64,000 nucleotides of DNA from Agrobacterium tumefaciens. Lineage in GTDB: Bacteria > Pseudomonadota > Alphaproteobacteria > Rhizobiales > Rhizobiaceae. Of this stretch, positions 54,457 to 62,678 are shown one piece after another. The notes below the pieces were generated by a model, which was not told the origin of the DNA, made no database searches, and worked only from the letters and a program-made list of their open reading frames with translations. Each line of letters opens with the position of its first letter. The stretch's first letter is position 1. Where the stretch lies: positions 186,001 to 250,000 of the forward strand of contig NZ_CP072308.1 of assembly GCF_017726655.1 (NCBI RefSeq), written 5' to 3'. Position numbers and translations under genes: made by a program.

Positions 54457-54472
54457 AGAAGTACCCTTCGCG

Positions 54473-55300
54473 ATGACCCTTTCCGATAAAGATATCGATT
54501 TCCTCATTTCCACCGTTGCCGTAGCCGGTACGGATGAGATCATGCCCCGCTTCAGGAATCTGAGCGCTGGCGCCATCTCCGAAAAGACATCCGCCGTCGA
54601 CCTTGTCACCGAGGCCGATATTCTCGCCGAGAAGGTGATTACCGCCGCGCTGCTTCAGCGATTTCCCAAGGCGCATATTGTCGGCGAGGAGACCTATGAG
54701 GCTGACCCATCAGTCATTCCCGCCCTTGCCGATGCACCGCTCGCCTTCGTGATCGACCCAATCGATGGCACGTTCAATTATGCTTCCGGTTTTCCCGCCT
54801 TTGGCACGTTGCTTGCGGTCACCGTGAAAGGTGAAACGGTTGCGGGCATCATTCACGATCCCGTCATGGGCGATACAATCGTCGCACTGAAAGGCGAGGG
54901 TGCCCATCTTCACCGAAAGAACGGCTCGCAGGCGAAGCTGAAGGTCGCCGATGCCGCCCCGCTCTCCGATATGGTCGGCATTTTCTCGTGGGGACACAGC
55001 CATCCCGATCGCCGGCCGGTGATCGCCGCCAATATGGCGAAGATCAAGATGGCATTGTCGCTCAACTGCTCGGCGCATGAATACTGGCTCGCCTCGGCTG
55101 GCAAGCTGCATTTCATCGGCCACGAAAAGCTGATGCCATGGGATCATCTCGCCGGTGTTCTCATTCACCAGGAAGCCGGCGGCTACACGGCGCGATTCGA
55201 CGCGACGCCCTATCGGCCCGGCCACACCGCCGGCGGCATCCTGTCGGCTCCCGACAAGGAGAGCTGGAAGATGCTGCGACGGGAAATCGTCGCTATATAA
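54473..55300 (+). CDS. Inositol-monophosphatase-family protein, first of tandem pair
   Basis: Mg-dependent phosphatase of 275 aa. Motif A IVGEETYEADPS, motif B VIDPIDGTFNYASGFPAFG and motif C LMPWDHLAGVLIHQEAGG give a complete catalytic site. Relatives act on inositol phosphate, PAP or histidinol phosphate; this branch's substrate is not known. It is followed by a paralogue 30 bases downstream and starts shortly after ttcA. The chosen ATG has only a weak ribosome-binding site (GAAGAAG), and the true start may be a little upstream. Confidence 0.9.
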   Translation: MTLSDKDIDFLISTVAVAGTDEIMPRFRNLSAGAISEKTSAVDLVTEADILAEKVITAALLQRFPKAHIVGEETYEADPSVIPALADAPLAFVIDPIDGTFNYASGFPAFGTLLAVTVKGETVAGIIHDPVMGDTIVALKGEGAHLHRKNGSQAKLKVADAAPLSDMVGIFSWGHSHPDRRPVIAANMAKIKMALSLNCSAHEYWLASAGKLHFIGHEKLMPWDHLAGVLIHQEAGGYTARFDATPYRPGHTAGGILSAPDKESWKMLRREIVAI

Positions 55301-55330
55301 GACTGACGCTCAGAAGGAAGGATATCGCCC

Positions 55331-56155
55331 ATGGCCATCGAACTCGACATAGCCTCTCTTGCCAATGCACTCCAGGAGGCGGCGGCCGTGGAAATCCTGC
55401 CCCGGTTCCGCAATCTCGGCGAGGGCGATGTCAGGATAAAGTCCGAGGCGATCGATCTCGTGACCGAAGCCGACGAGGCCGCCGAGCGGCTGATCCGGGC
55501 TCGCGTGCAGGAGATCATGCCCGATGCGCTGTTCGTCGGTGAAGAGGCTGTGGCGGCGGATGCTTCACTGCTCGGCAAGCTGGCCGATGCCGATCTGGCT
55601 GTCGTGGTCGATCCCATCGACGGCACCTACAACTTTGCGTCCGGCCTGCCGCTCTTTGGCGTGATGATGAGCGTCATCTCCAAGGGTGAGACCGTTGCCG
55701 GTCTGATCTTCGACCCCATGGGCAATGACTGGGCGATTGCCGAAAAGGGCTCCGGCGCATGGCTGTGCAGTGCCGATGGTTCGCAGACGCAAATGTCGGT
55801 CGTGCCGGCGCCGGAATTGTCGCAGATGGTCGGCATCGCCAATACCGGCTATTTCGACGTGGAGACACGGCGAAAGATCTTGATGAATCTCGCCGATGTG
55901 CGGCTTTTCACCAGCTATCGCTGTGCGGCGCACGAATACCGGCTGTTCTGCGGCGGCCACATGCATTTCCTGATGTATAACAAGCTGATGCCGTGGGACC
56001 ACCTGGCCGGCACGTTGATCTCGCAGGAATCGGGCGCCTATGCTGCCCGTCTCGACGGTTCGCCCTATCTGCCGCGTCACCTAGATGGCGGGCTGTTGCT
56101 TGCGCCTGACCAGCAGACATGGGAATTGTTGCGGGAGAAGATTTTCACGGTGTGA
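55331..56155 (+). CDS. Inositol-monophosphatase-family protein, second of tandem pair
   Basis: Paralogue of the preceding gene, 274 aa, with the same motifs: FVGEEAVAADAS, VVDPIDGTYNFASGLPLFG and LMPWDHLAGTLISQESGA. Identity is plain through the catalytic half and drops in the middle (VGIANTGYFDVETRRK against VGIFSWGHSHPDRRPV), so substrates may differ. Its ribosome-binding site GAAGGAAGG is strong. The tandem arises from gene duplication (inference). Confidence 0.92.
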   Translation: MAIELDIASLANALQEAAAVEILPRFRNLGEGDVRIKSEAIDLVTEADEAAERLIRARVQEIMPDALFVGEEAVAADASLLGKLADADLAVVVDPIDGTYNFASGLPLFGVMMSVISKGETVAGLIFDPMGNDWAIAEKGSGAWLCSADGSQTQMSVVPAPELSQMVGIANTGYFDVETRRKILMNLADVRLFTSYRCAAHEYRLFCGGHMHFLMYNKLMPWDHLAGTLISQESGAYAARLDGSPYLPRHLDGGLLLAPDQQTWELLREKIFTV

Positions 56156-56190
56156 GGTGGCCGATTGGGCAGGCCGGAAGGGCTTTCTCG

Positions 56191-56303
56191 CGTCATGCCG
56201 GACTAGATCCGGCATCCAGTAGCCGCGCGTCTGCGCGGGGGACAGACTCTTTTCAGCCCAAGGACTTGGGCTGGCTGGACCCGTATCAGGTCCGAAGTGA
56301 CGG
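56191..56303. repeat. 113-bp mosaic palindromic repeat, copy C
   Basis: Same orientation as copy B: CGTCATGCCGGACTAGATCC-GGCATCCAG, CCGCGCGTCTGCGCGG, a CCCAAGGACTTGGG arm, CTGGACCCGTATCAGGTCCG-AAGTGACGG. The last arm has mutated (GTATC and GAAGT), so it is the most diverged of the three full copies. Confidence 0.8.
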
Positions 56304-56331
56304 AATGCGTATAACGGGAACCGTCAAATAA

Positions 56332-56362
56332 AAAGGGCGCGGAACAGAATTCCGCGCCCTTT
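56332..56362. terminator. Bidirectional terminator between IMPase and MFS genes
   Basis: AAAGGGCGCGGAA and TTCCGCGCCCTTT form a perfect 13-pair stem with a five-base loop; A- and T-rich flanks on either side allow it to act on both convergent transcripts. Confidence 0.85.
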
Positions 56363-56379
56363 GTCATTTCTGGGTAACA

Positions 56380-57630
56380 TCAGTGCGTGGGCTTGTTATG
56401 CGCCTGAAACAGCACACCCTTTTCGCCGATCAGCACGAAGATCAGGCCGATGATCGAAACGATGAAGAAACCCGCGACCATCGGCAGGGCCGTGCCATCG
56501 AAGGCCTGGCCGATAGCGGCGCCGATCAGCGAACCGCCGACGGTTCCCATGAAGCCGATGACCGAAGAGGCGGTGCCGGCGACGTGGCCAAGCGGTTCCA
56601 TGGCGAGCGAGTTGAAGTTCGAGCCGATCCAGCCGAACTGGAACATGGCAAGCGCAAAGAACACGATGAAGATGGCAAACGGCATCGGTTCCGGACCGAT
56701 CATTTGCACCACCAGCCACAGGAAGGTGATGGCGATGAAGCCGAGCAGTGAGCCGTGCGAGAGCTTGCGCATGCCTATCCGGCCAACCAGCTTCGCATTG
56801 ATGAAGGACGAGAAGGCCATGAACAGGGCAACGCCAGCAAAAGCCGCCGCAAACCACGCGCCAAGGCCATAGATGCCCTTATAGACCTGCTCGGCCGAGT
56901 TGATGAAGCCGAACAGCGCACCGAAGATGAAGGTGCTAGACAGCGTGTAACAGAGCGCGATGCGGTTGGTGAGCACGATCTTGAAGCCGGCGAGCACCGA
57001 ACGGGCAGTGAAGGGCCTGACATCATCCGGATGCAACGTTTCCGGCAGGCGGAAATACATCCATGTCGTTACGATGGCAGCAATGCCGGCCATGAAGGCG
57101 AAGATGAGGTGCCAGTTGCCGAAGAAGAGCACGATCTGGCCGGTGCCAGGCGCGATGACCGGAACGACCATGAAGACCATCATGATCAGCGACATGACTT
57201 CCGCCATCTGCCGGCCGCCGTAAATATCACGCACGATCGAGATGGTGATGACGCGTGTTGCCGCCGAGCCAATGCCCTGAATGAAGCGCAGGAACAGGAG
57301 GCCGGCGAATGACGGCACGAAGACCACGGCAATGGCGGAGATGATATAGATGGCCAGACCGACGAGCATCGGCTTGCGCCGACCGAAACGGTCCGAAATC
57401 GGCCCATAAAGAAGCTGTGCGATACCGAAGCCGAGAAGATAGGTGGAAATCACATATTGGCGATGGTTCTCGTTCTCGACGCCCAGCGAGGCGCCGATTT
57501 GCTGAAGACCGGGGAGCATGATGTCGATGGCGAGTGCATTGAGCGCCATCAACATGGCGGCGAGCGCAATGAATTCCGTGCGCCCCATCGAGCCAGCGCG
57601 CGACGTGGTGGATTGTGAAAGTTCGGTCAC
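56380..57630 (-). CDS. Bcr/CflA-type MFS multidrug exporter
   Basis: Twelve-helix transporter of about 416 aa. Characteristic sequences: ALAIDIMLPGLQQIGASLGV, the motif A-like LYGPISDRFGRRKPMLVGLA, and FIQGIGSAATRVITISIVRD. Family members export drugs, and some bicyclomycin or peptides. The start is uncertain: GTG 57630 (VTELSQS) with GGGG seven bases upstream is used here, but the frame is open to 57666. Substrate unknown. Confidence 0.88.
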   Translation of the reverse strand: MTELSQSTTSRAGSMGRTEFIALAAMLMALNALAIDIMLPGLQQIGASLGVENENHRQYVISTYLLGFGIAQLLYGPISDRFGRRKPMLVGLAIYIISAIAVVFVPSFAGLLFLRFIQGIGSAATRVITISIVRDIYGGRQMAEVMSLIMMVFMVVPVIAPGTGQIVLFFGNWHLIFAFMAGIAAIVTTWMYFRLPETLHPDDVRPFTARSVLAGFKIVLTNRIALCYTLSSTFIFGALFGFINSAEQVYKGIYGLGAWFAAAFAGVALFMAFSSFINAKLVGRIGMRKLSHGSLLGFIAITFLWLVVQMIGPEPMPFAIFIVFFALAMFQFGWIGSNFNSLAMEPLGHVAGTASSVIGFMGTVGGSLIGAAIGQAFDGTALPMVAGFFIVSIIGLIFVLIGEKGVLFQAHNKPTH

Positions 57631-57724
57631 AGGATTGCCCCAAAAAGAACGGCAAAGGCGTTGCATGAAGCAACGCCTGGCATAATTTCTGACAATCAGG
57701 GTGGGCCGGATGAACCGGCCGAAA

Positions 57725-58060
57725 TCAGGCCGCGCCGCGGACGCTGATACCCTGTTCTTGGAAGTGGCTCTGCAATTCGCCGGACTGGAACATCTCTCTC
57801 ACGATGTCACAGCCACCAACGAACTCACCCTTGACGTAGAGCTGCGGGATGGTTGGCCAGTTGGAATAGTCCTTGATGCCCTGACGGATGTCGGCATCGG
57901 CCAGCACGTTGATACCCTTGTATTCAACGCCGAGATAATCGAGGATCTGTACCACCTGGCCGGAAAAACCGCATTGCGGAAACTGCGGGGTGCCCTTCAT
58001 GAAAAGAACGATATCGTTGCTCTTCACTTCGCTGTCGATCATGTCGTGAATGCCGCTCAT
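57725..58060 (-). CDS. grxD: Monothiol glutaredoxin (Grx4 type)
   Basis: Fe-S cluster carrier of 111 aa with the CGFS active-site motif ([20 protein letters not shown]) and the GSH-binding [20 protein letters not shown] stretch. Holds a [2Fe-2S] cluster with glutathione and works with BolA-type proteins; a BolA gene lies 2 kb away at 60040. AAAGGAATAGGCCT precedes the ATG. Confidence 0.96.
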   Translation of the reverse strand: MSGIHDMIDSEVKSNDIVLFMKGTPQFPQCGFSGQVVQILDYLGVEYKGINVLADADIRQGIKDYSNWPTIPQLYVKGEFVGGCDIVREMFQSGELQSHFQEQGISVRGAA

Positions 58061-58204
58061 AGGCCTATTCCTTTCACATGCGGTTCAAGGCCGCTGCTTT
58101 CTGTTAGCCTCTAAATAACATGTCGCGGCGCGATTTCCACCCGGAAAGCATAAAAAATACGTCTCCGTCGCATGACGAGACAGGCTAAATCCGACCCGCA
58201 GCTT

Positions 58205-58453
58205 TTATTTGTACCGCTGCCGGCTTCGGGCCGCTGCGGTGCGCCTTTTGCTCACCTGTTTGCGGGCTGGCTTCGGTTTAACGGCGGCCTTGATCGCGGC
58301 TTCCAGTACGGAGCCGAGGATACCGCCGGCGGAAGAGCCGGTGCTTTTCGTCCGGCGCGCGCGGCGCATCTTACGAATGCCGGTCTTGGTCAGCACTTCG
58401 GCGAGAGCGCCTTTTACGACGCCGTTGAGCAATTGATCGACGATGCCAGACAA
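58205..58453 (-). CDS. Small basic protein of unknown function
   Basis: Predicted 82-aa protein: an amphipathic N-terminus (SGIVDQLLNGVVKGALAEVL), a Gly/Ala hinge (GSSAGGILGSVLEAAIKAAV) and a strongly basic tail (KPKPARKQVSKRRTAAARSR). The start is TTG with GAGGG four bases upstream. No family recognised. The basic tail might bind nucleic acid or the membrane (inference). Divergent from the alpha/beta-hydrolase-like gene. Confidence 0.5.
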   Translation of the reverse strand: MSGIVDQLLNGVVKGALAEVLTKTGIRKMRRARRTKSTGSSAGGILGSVLEAAIKAAVKPKPARKQVSKRRTAAARSRQRYK

Positions 58454-58563
58454 ATTTCCCTCGCCATTAAATAAACCATATTTCCGTCGCGTTTTTTACT
58501 ATACGTGCATCGCCCACTGTATCAAGCGATCCTTTCGGGTGTCTCGAGCCTGAAGGTTTATGC

Positions 58564-59712
58564 ATGCCGCGCGTCAAGTCACGCCTCGTACTTTATTTCC
58601 CCGGTTTCGATCCACTCGATGCGGCGGCCCACCATTTGAGGTATCAAAGGGCTGCGACGCTTGCCGGCAAGACGTGGGATGTCAATTATACCGTGGGGCC
58701 GGTTGAAAGCAGGCCTGCGGGGCAGGCGTTCACCGTGGGGGCTGCGGCAGGTGACTGGCAGACGCACTCCGATATTTTCGTCTATGACCATAACGACGTC
58801 ATATCCGAGCTGCGGGCTGCGCCCGTCTGGCGGCAGATCTGGCTCGGTTTCAAAGCGGGCGCAGGCATTATCGCCGAGGGCGGCGCCGGCCGCTATCTGC
58901 GCCACGCCTGGCGGTTTGGCCTGTTCTTCATTTTTCCGTTTCTGCTGATGCTGACCGGTGCCGCGCTTGCGGTGAGCATTGCACTTTCCCCCTGGCTTTT
59001 TGCTTTGCCGTTCTGGCTCTTTATAATCAGCATCCCAGCGGCTGCCCTGTTTTTCGTCAAAGCCTTTCTGCCATTTGCAGAGCGGTTTCACACCCTGCAT
59101 CTTTACGCGGACTGGCGCTTTGCGCTCGCCGTCGGCCGCGATGAACCGATTGCGCGAAACTGGATCGAGGCGAGGGCGGGGCTTGTCTTGAAGGCGCTCG
59201 AGCAGCCATCGGATGAGATTCTGGTCGTATCGCACAGCATGGGGGCCAGTCTGGCGCTCGCCGTCATCGGCCGCGCGCTGGAACTGAGGCCCGATGCGCT
59301 TGATGGCCGCAAGCTGTCATTCGCGACGCTGGGTGGCGCGGCTTTGCAATGCGCGTTCCTGTCCAGCGCCACGCGGCTGCGGGAGAGCGTGGGCGCAATT
59401 GCGCGTCACCCGGAGGTGACATGGTTTGATATCCAGTGTCTGACCGATCCGATCCATCTCTATCGCTGCAACACGGTCGCGCTGACGGGGCACCGCGATG
59501 CGCCGCAGCCGAAGATCGTGCCGATCCGGTTCAAGCATTCGCTTTCGCCGGAGCGGTACAAAAAGAACAAGCGCAATTTCCTGCGCATGCATCGGCAATA
59601 TGTGCTGGGGCCGGACCGAAAGTCCGGTTACGACTTTACCCTGCTGACGGCGGGCCCCCTGCCTGCCGCATCCTTTGCTGACCTCGACTCTCAGACGCCG
59701 CCTGTTTTTTAG
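58564..59712 (+). CDS. Membrane alpha/beta-hydrolase-like protein of unknown function
   Basis: Protein of 382 aa. Two hydrophobic segments around residues 116-165 (FGLFFIFPFLLMLTGAALAV and WLFALPFWLFIISIPAAALF) divide it. A later motif ILVVSHSMGASLALAVIGRA resembles the nucleophile elbow G/S-x-S-x-G of lipases and esterases. A conserved-looking C-terminus (NFLRMHRQYVLGPDRKSGYD) has no recognised family. The hydrolase role is an inference from the single motif. Followed by a bidirectional terminator at 59956. Confidence 0.65.
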   Translation: MPRVKSRLVLYFPGFDPLDAAAHHLRYQRAATLAGKTWDVNYTVGPVESRPAGQAFTVGAAAGDWQTHSDIFVYDHNDVISELRAAPVWRQIWLGFKAGAGIIAEGGAGRYLRHAWRFGLFFIFPFLLMLTGAALAVSIALSPWLFALPFWLFIISIPAAALFFVKAFLPFAERFHTLHLYADWRFALAVGRDEPIARNWIEARAGLVLKALEQPSDEILVVSHSMGASLALAVIGRALELRPDALDGRKLSFATLGGAALQCAFLSSATRLRESVGAIARHPEVTWFDIQCLTDPIHLYRCNTVALTGHRDAPQPKIVPIRFKHSLSPERYKKNKRNFLRMHRQYVLGPDRKSGYDFTLLTAGPLPAASFADLDSQTPPVF

Positions 59713-60039
59713 AGTGTTTCCGTCTTTGAAAGCGGAGCGCGGCATTCGAATTCCCCCTTGCTCTGTCCGTCGTGCCAAGTCCCCTTGGCGGAAACAAGTT
59801 TCTCCGTCGCGCAGACGCGCGTCGGCTGGATTACGGCTCCGGGCCGAAATGACTGTTGTAAGAGGCTGGCCCATGCAACTACCATTGAGGCAGCGACTGC
59901 AGCTCGCAGAAAAAGCAGAGCGTCTAAAAGTAACGATGACATCTGACAGAAAAAGGCCCGCGTGAGAGCGTCACGAGGGCTGTTTTTAATCCTCAGGTCT
60001 TTCAGCCGATCGGACAGAAAACCGCGATTGACAGCATCG
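59713..60039. other. Intergenic region with diverged repeat remnant
   Basis: No gene supported. Positions 59769-59855 hold a remnant of the mosaic repeat family: CGTCGTGCC, CGTCGCGCAGACGCGCGTCG-GCTGGATT, then GGCTCCGGGCCGAAATGAC. A hairpin with T-run follows at 59956-59987. Confidence 0.6.
59956..59987. terminator. Bidirectional terminator
   Basis: GCCCGCGTGA and TCACGAGGGC pair with one mismatch, flanked by AAAAA and TTTTT. Confidence 0.65.
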
Positions 60040-60273
60040 TCATTCCGGCGCCGAGGTTTGCAGGGCGAGGGCGTGCAGAACGCCGCCCATATTGCCTTTC
60101 AGCGCGTCATAGACCATCTGGTGCTGTTGCACGCGGGTCTTGCCCTTGAATGCATCTGCCACGACTTCCGCCGCGTAATGATCGCCATCACCGGCCAGAT
60201 CGCGGATCGTGACCTTTGCCCCGGGAATTCCCGCCTTAATCATGTCTTCAATGTCGCCGGGTTTCATGGGCAT
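60040..60273 (-). CDS. BolA/IbaG-family protein
   Basis: Small protein of 77 aa with the BolA fold pattern: GDIEDMIKAGIPGAKVTIRD, DGDHYAAEVVADAFKGKTRV, QQHQMVYDALKGNMGGVLHA; a conserved His in RVQQHQMVYDAL can ligate the [2Fe-2S] cluster shared with monothiol glutaredoxin. GGAGAAACACC precedes the ATG. It sits 16 bases after purL in the same direction. Confidence 0.93.
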   Translation of the reverse strand: MPMKPGDIEDMIKAGIPGAKVTIRDLAGDGDHYAAEVVADAFKGKTRVQQHQMVYDALKGNMGGVLHALALQTSAPE

Positions 60274-60289
60274 GGTGTTTCTCCTTAAT

Positions 60290-62524
60290 TCATTCTGCGG
60301 CGACTAGAGTTTCGCCGTCCATGAACTGAGGGAACCACGATTCATAGGCCGAGTGCAATTCTTTAATCTCGACGGCGCGCGCCGTGCCCAGCTTTACAGC
60401 GGAGCCGCCGGTAACGCCGATGTTGGCGCAGGAAACGCCTGCCACCTTGGCAGCCGCCAGCACCTTGTCGAGATCACTCTTCTTCACGGTCAGGACGTAA
60501 CGGCCCTGGTCTTCGCCATAGAAGGTGAGGACCGGGTTGTGGCCTTCGACCGCATCGATAGTCGCGCCGATGCCGGAGGCAATCGCCATCTCTGCAACGG
60601 CGAGGGCGAGGCCACCGGACGAGCAATCGTGAACGGCGGTGGCAAGGCCATCGGTGATGACGCCACGCACGAAATCGCCGTTCTTCTTTTCAGCGTCGAG
60701 ATCGACATGCGGCGCCGGGCCATCGGTACGGCCGTGAATGTCACGCATGTACACCGACTGCGCGATGTGGGTGCCGAGGCCGGCAGGCGCACCAACAAGC
60801 AGCACTGCTTCGTCAGCGGCGGCAAACCGGATGCGCGCCATACGGCCCCAATCCTTCAGGAGGCCAACGCCGCCGATGGTCGGGGTTGGCAGGATCGCCT
60901 GACCGTTGGTCTCGTTGTAAAGCGAGACGTTGCCGGAAACGATCGGGAATTCCAGCACGCGGCAGGCTTCGCCGATGCCCTTGATGGCATGGACAAGCTG
61001 GCTCATGATTTCGGGCTTTTCCGGATTGCCGAAATTGAGGTTGTCGGTGGCCGCGAGCGGCAGGGCGCCGGTTGCGGTAATGTTGCGCCAGCATTCGGCG
61101 ACGGCCTGCTTGCCGCCCTCGAAGGGATCAGCCTCGACGTAACGCGGGGTCACATCGGAGGAGAAGGCGAGCGCCTTCTTGTCATGGCCTTCGACGCGAA
61201 CCACACCGGCGTCGCCGCCCGGCAGCTGCAGGGAATTGCCCTGGATCAGCGTGTCATACTGCTCGTAGACCCAGCGGCGCGAGGAATTGTTGGCCGAACC
61301 GACGAGCGATACCAGCGCGTCGGCGATATCGGCAGCGGGGACGTCGTTTTCCGCAAGTGGGGCGGGCACCTTCGCCGGTGTCCACGGGCGGTCATATTCG
61401 GGAGCCTGATCGCCCAGTTCCTTGATCGGCAGGTTGGCGACTTCCTCGCCATTGTGAATGACGCGGAAACGCAGGTCGTCGGTTGTCTTGCCGACGATGG
61501 CGAAGTCCAGACCCCATTTCACGAAGATCGCCTTGGCGACTTCTTCCTTGGAGGGCTCGAGAACCATGAGCATGCGCTCCTGGCTTTCGGACAGCATCAT
61601 TTCGTAAGCCGTCATGCGTTCTTCGCGCACAGGCACGGCATTGAGGTCAAGTTCGATACCGAGATCGCCCTTTGCGCCCATTTCCACGGCCGAGCAGGTG
61701 AGGCCGGCGGCACCCATGTCCTGAATGGCGATGACAGCGCCTGTTTTCATCAGCTCAAGGCAGGCTTCCAGCAGGCACTTTTCGGTGAAGGGGTCGCCGA
61801 CCTGAACGGTCGGGCGCTTCTCTTCGATCGATTCGTCAAATTCGGCCGACGCCATGGTCGCGCCGCCGACGCCGTCGCGGCCGGTCTTTGCGCCGAGATA
61901 AACCACCGGCAGGCCGACACCCTTGGCTTCCGAGAGGAAGATCGCGTCTGACTTGGCAAGACCGGCGGCGAAGGCGTTGACGAGGATATTGCCGTTATAA
62001 CGCGGATCGAATTCCACTTCGCCGCCGACGGTCGGCACGCCGAAGGAGTTGCCGTAGCCGCCAACACCGGCAACGACGCCAGCCACGAGGTGGCGGGTCT
62101 TCGGATGGTCGGGCGCGCCGAAACGCAGCGCGTTCATGGCGGCGATCGGGCGTGCACCCATGGTGAAGACGTCGCGCAGAATGCCGCCGACGCCGGTCGC
62201 CGCACCCTGATAGGGCTCGATATAGGACGGGTGGTTGTGGCTCTCCATCTTGAAGACAACGCAGTCACCATCGTCGATATCGACAACGCCGGCGTTTTCG
62301 CCGGGGCCCTGAATGACGCGCGGGCCCTTGGTGGGCAGCGTCTTCAGCCACTTCTTGGACGACTTGTAGGAGCAGTGCTCGTTCCACATGGCCGAGAAGA
62401 TGCCAAGCTCGGTGAAGCTGGGCTCCCGTCCGATCAGGTCGAGGATACGCTGGTATTCGTCGGGCTTCAGCCCGTGGGATGCAACGAGTTCCGGGGTGAT
62501 CTTGATGGAGTTTGAGATAGACAT
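60290..62524 (-). CDS. purL: Phosphoribosylformylglycinamidine synthase subunit II
   Basis: Purine biosynthesis ATP-dependent synthetase, small PurL type of 744 residues that works with PurQ and PurS. Motifs: [60 protein letters not shown], and [20 protein letters not shown] near the C-terminus. The ATG at 62524 ([14 protein letters not shown]) is chosen; an ATG three codons earlier also exists. Neither purS nor purQ is adjacent within the window; downstream is the BolA gene. Confidence 0.97.
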   Translation of the reverse strand: MSISNSIKITPELVASHGLKPDEYQRILDLIGREPSFTELGIFSAMWNEHCSYKSSKKWLKTLPTKGPRVIQGPGENAGVVDIDDGDCVVFKMESHNHPSYIEPYQGAATGVGGILRDVFTMGARPIAAMNALRFGAPDHPKTRHLVAGVVAGVGGYGNSFGVPTVGGEVEFDPRYNGNILVNAFAAGLAKSDAIFLSEAKGVGLPVVYLGAKTGRDGVGGATMASAEFDESIEEKRPTVQVGDPFTEKCLLEACLELMKTGAVIAIQDMGAAGLTCSAVEMGAKGDLGIELDLNAVPVREERMTAYEMMLSESQERMLMVLEPSKEEVAKAIFVKWGLDFAIVGKTTDDLRFRVIHNGEEVANLPIKELGDQAPEYDRPWTPAKVPAPLAENDVPAADIADALVSLVGSANNSSRRWVYEQYDTLIQGNSLQLPGGDAGVVRVEGHDKKALAFSSDVTPRYVEADPFEGGKQAVAECWRNITATGALPLAATDNLNFGNPEKPEIMSQLVHAIKGIGEACRVLEFPIVSGNVSLYNETNGQAILPTPTIGGVGLLKDWGRMARIRFAAADEAVLLVGAPAGLGTHIAQSVYMRDIHGRTDGPAPHVDLDAEKKNGDFVRGVITDGLATAVHDCSSGGLALAVAEMAIASGIGATIDAVEGHNPVLTFYGEDQGRYVLTVKKSDLDKVLAAAKVAGVSCANIGVTGGSAVKLGTARAVEIKELHSAYESWFPQFMDGETLVAAE

Positions 62525-62678
62525 AGGTCTCACGCGGTTCGAGCCGAGGAAAGTTTCCGGTTCTTTAGCGCAAGAGGCTCAATGGTGCGACAGGAAAATG
62601 CGCCTGTTTGCTGGCTAAAGATGGGTTTTTGCCGTTATTCCACGGCCGTGTCCGGTCTTTTGCCAGCGACGGGCCGGG

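Noticed and set aside
60353..61951. Open frame of 532 codons on the plus strand inside purL
   Set aside because: Antisense shadow of purL with biased composition and no recognisable domain.
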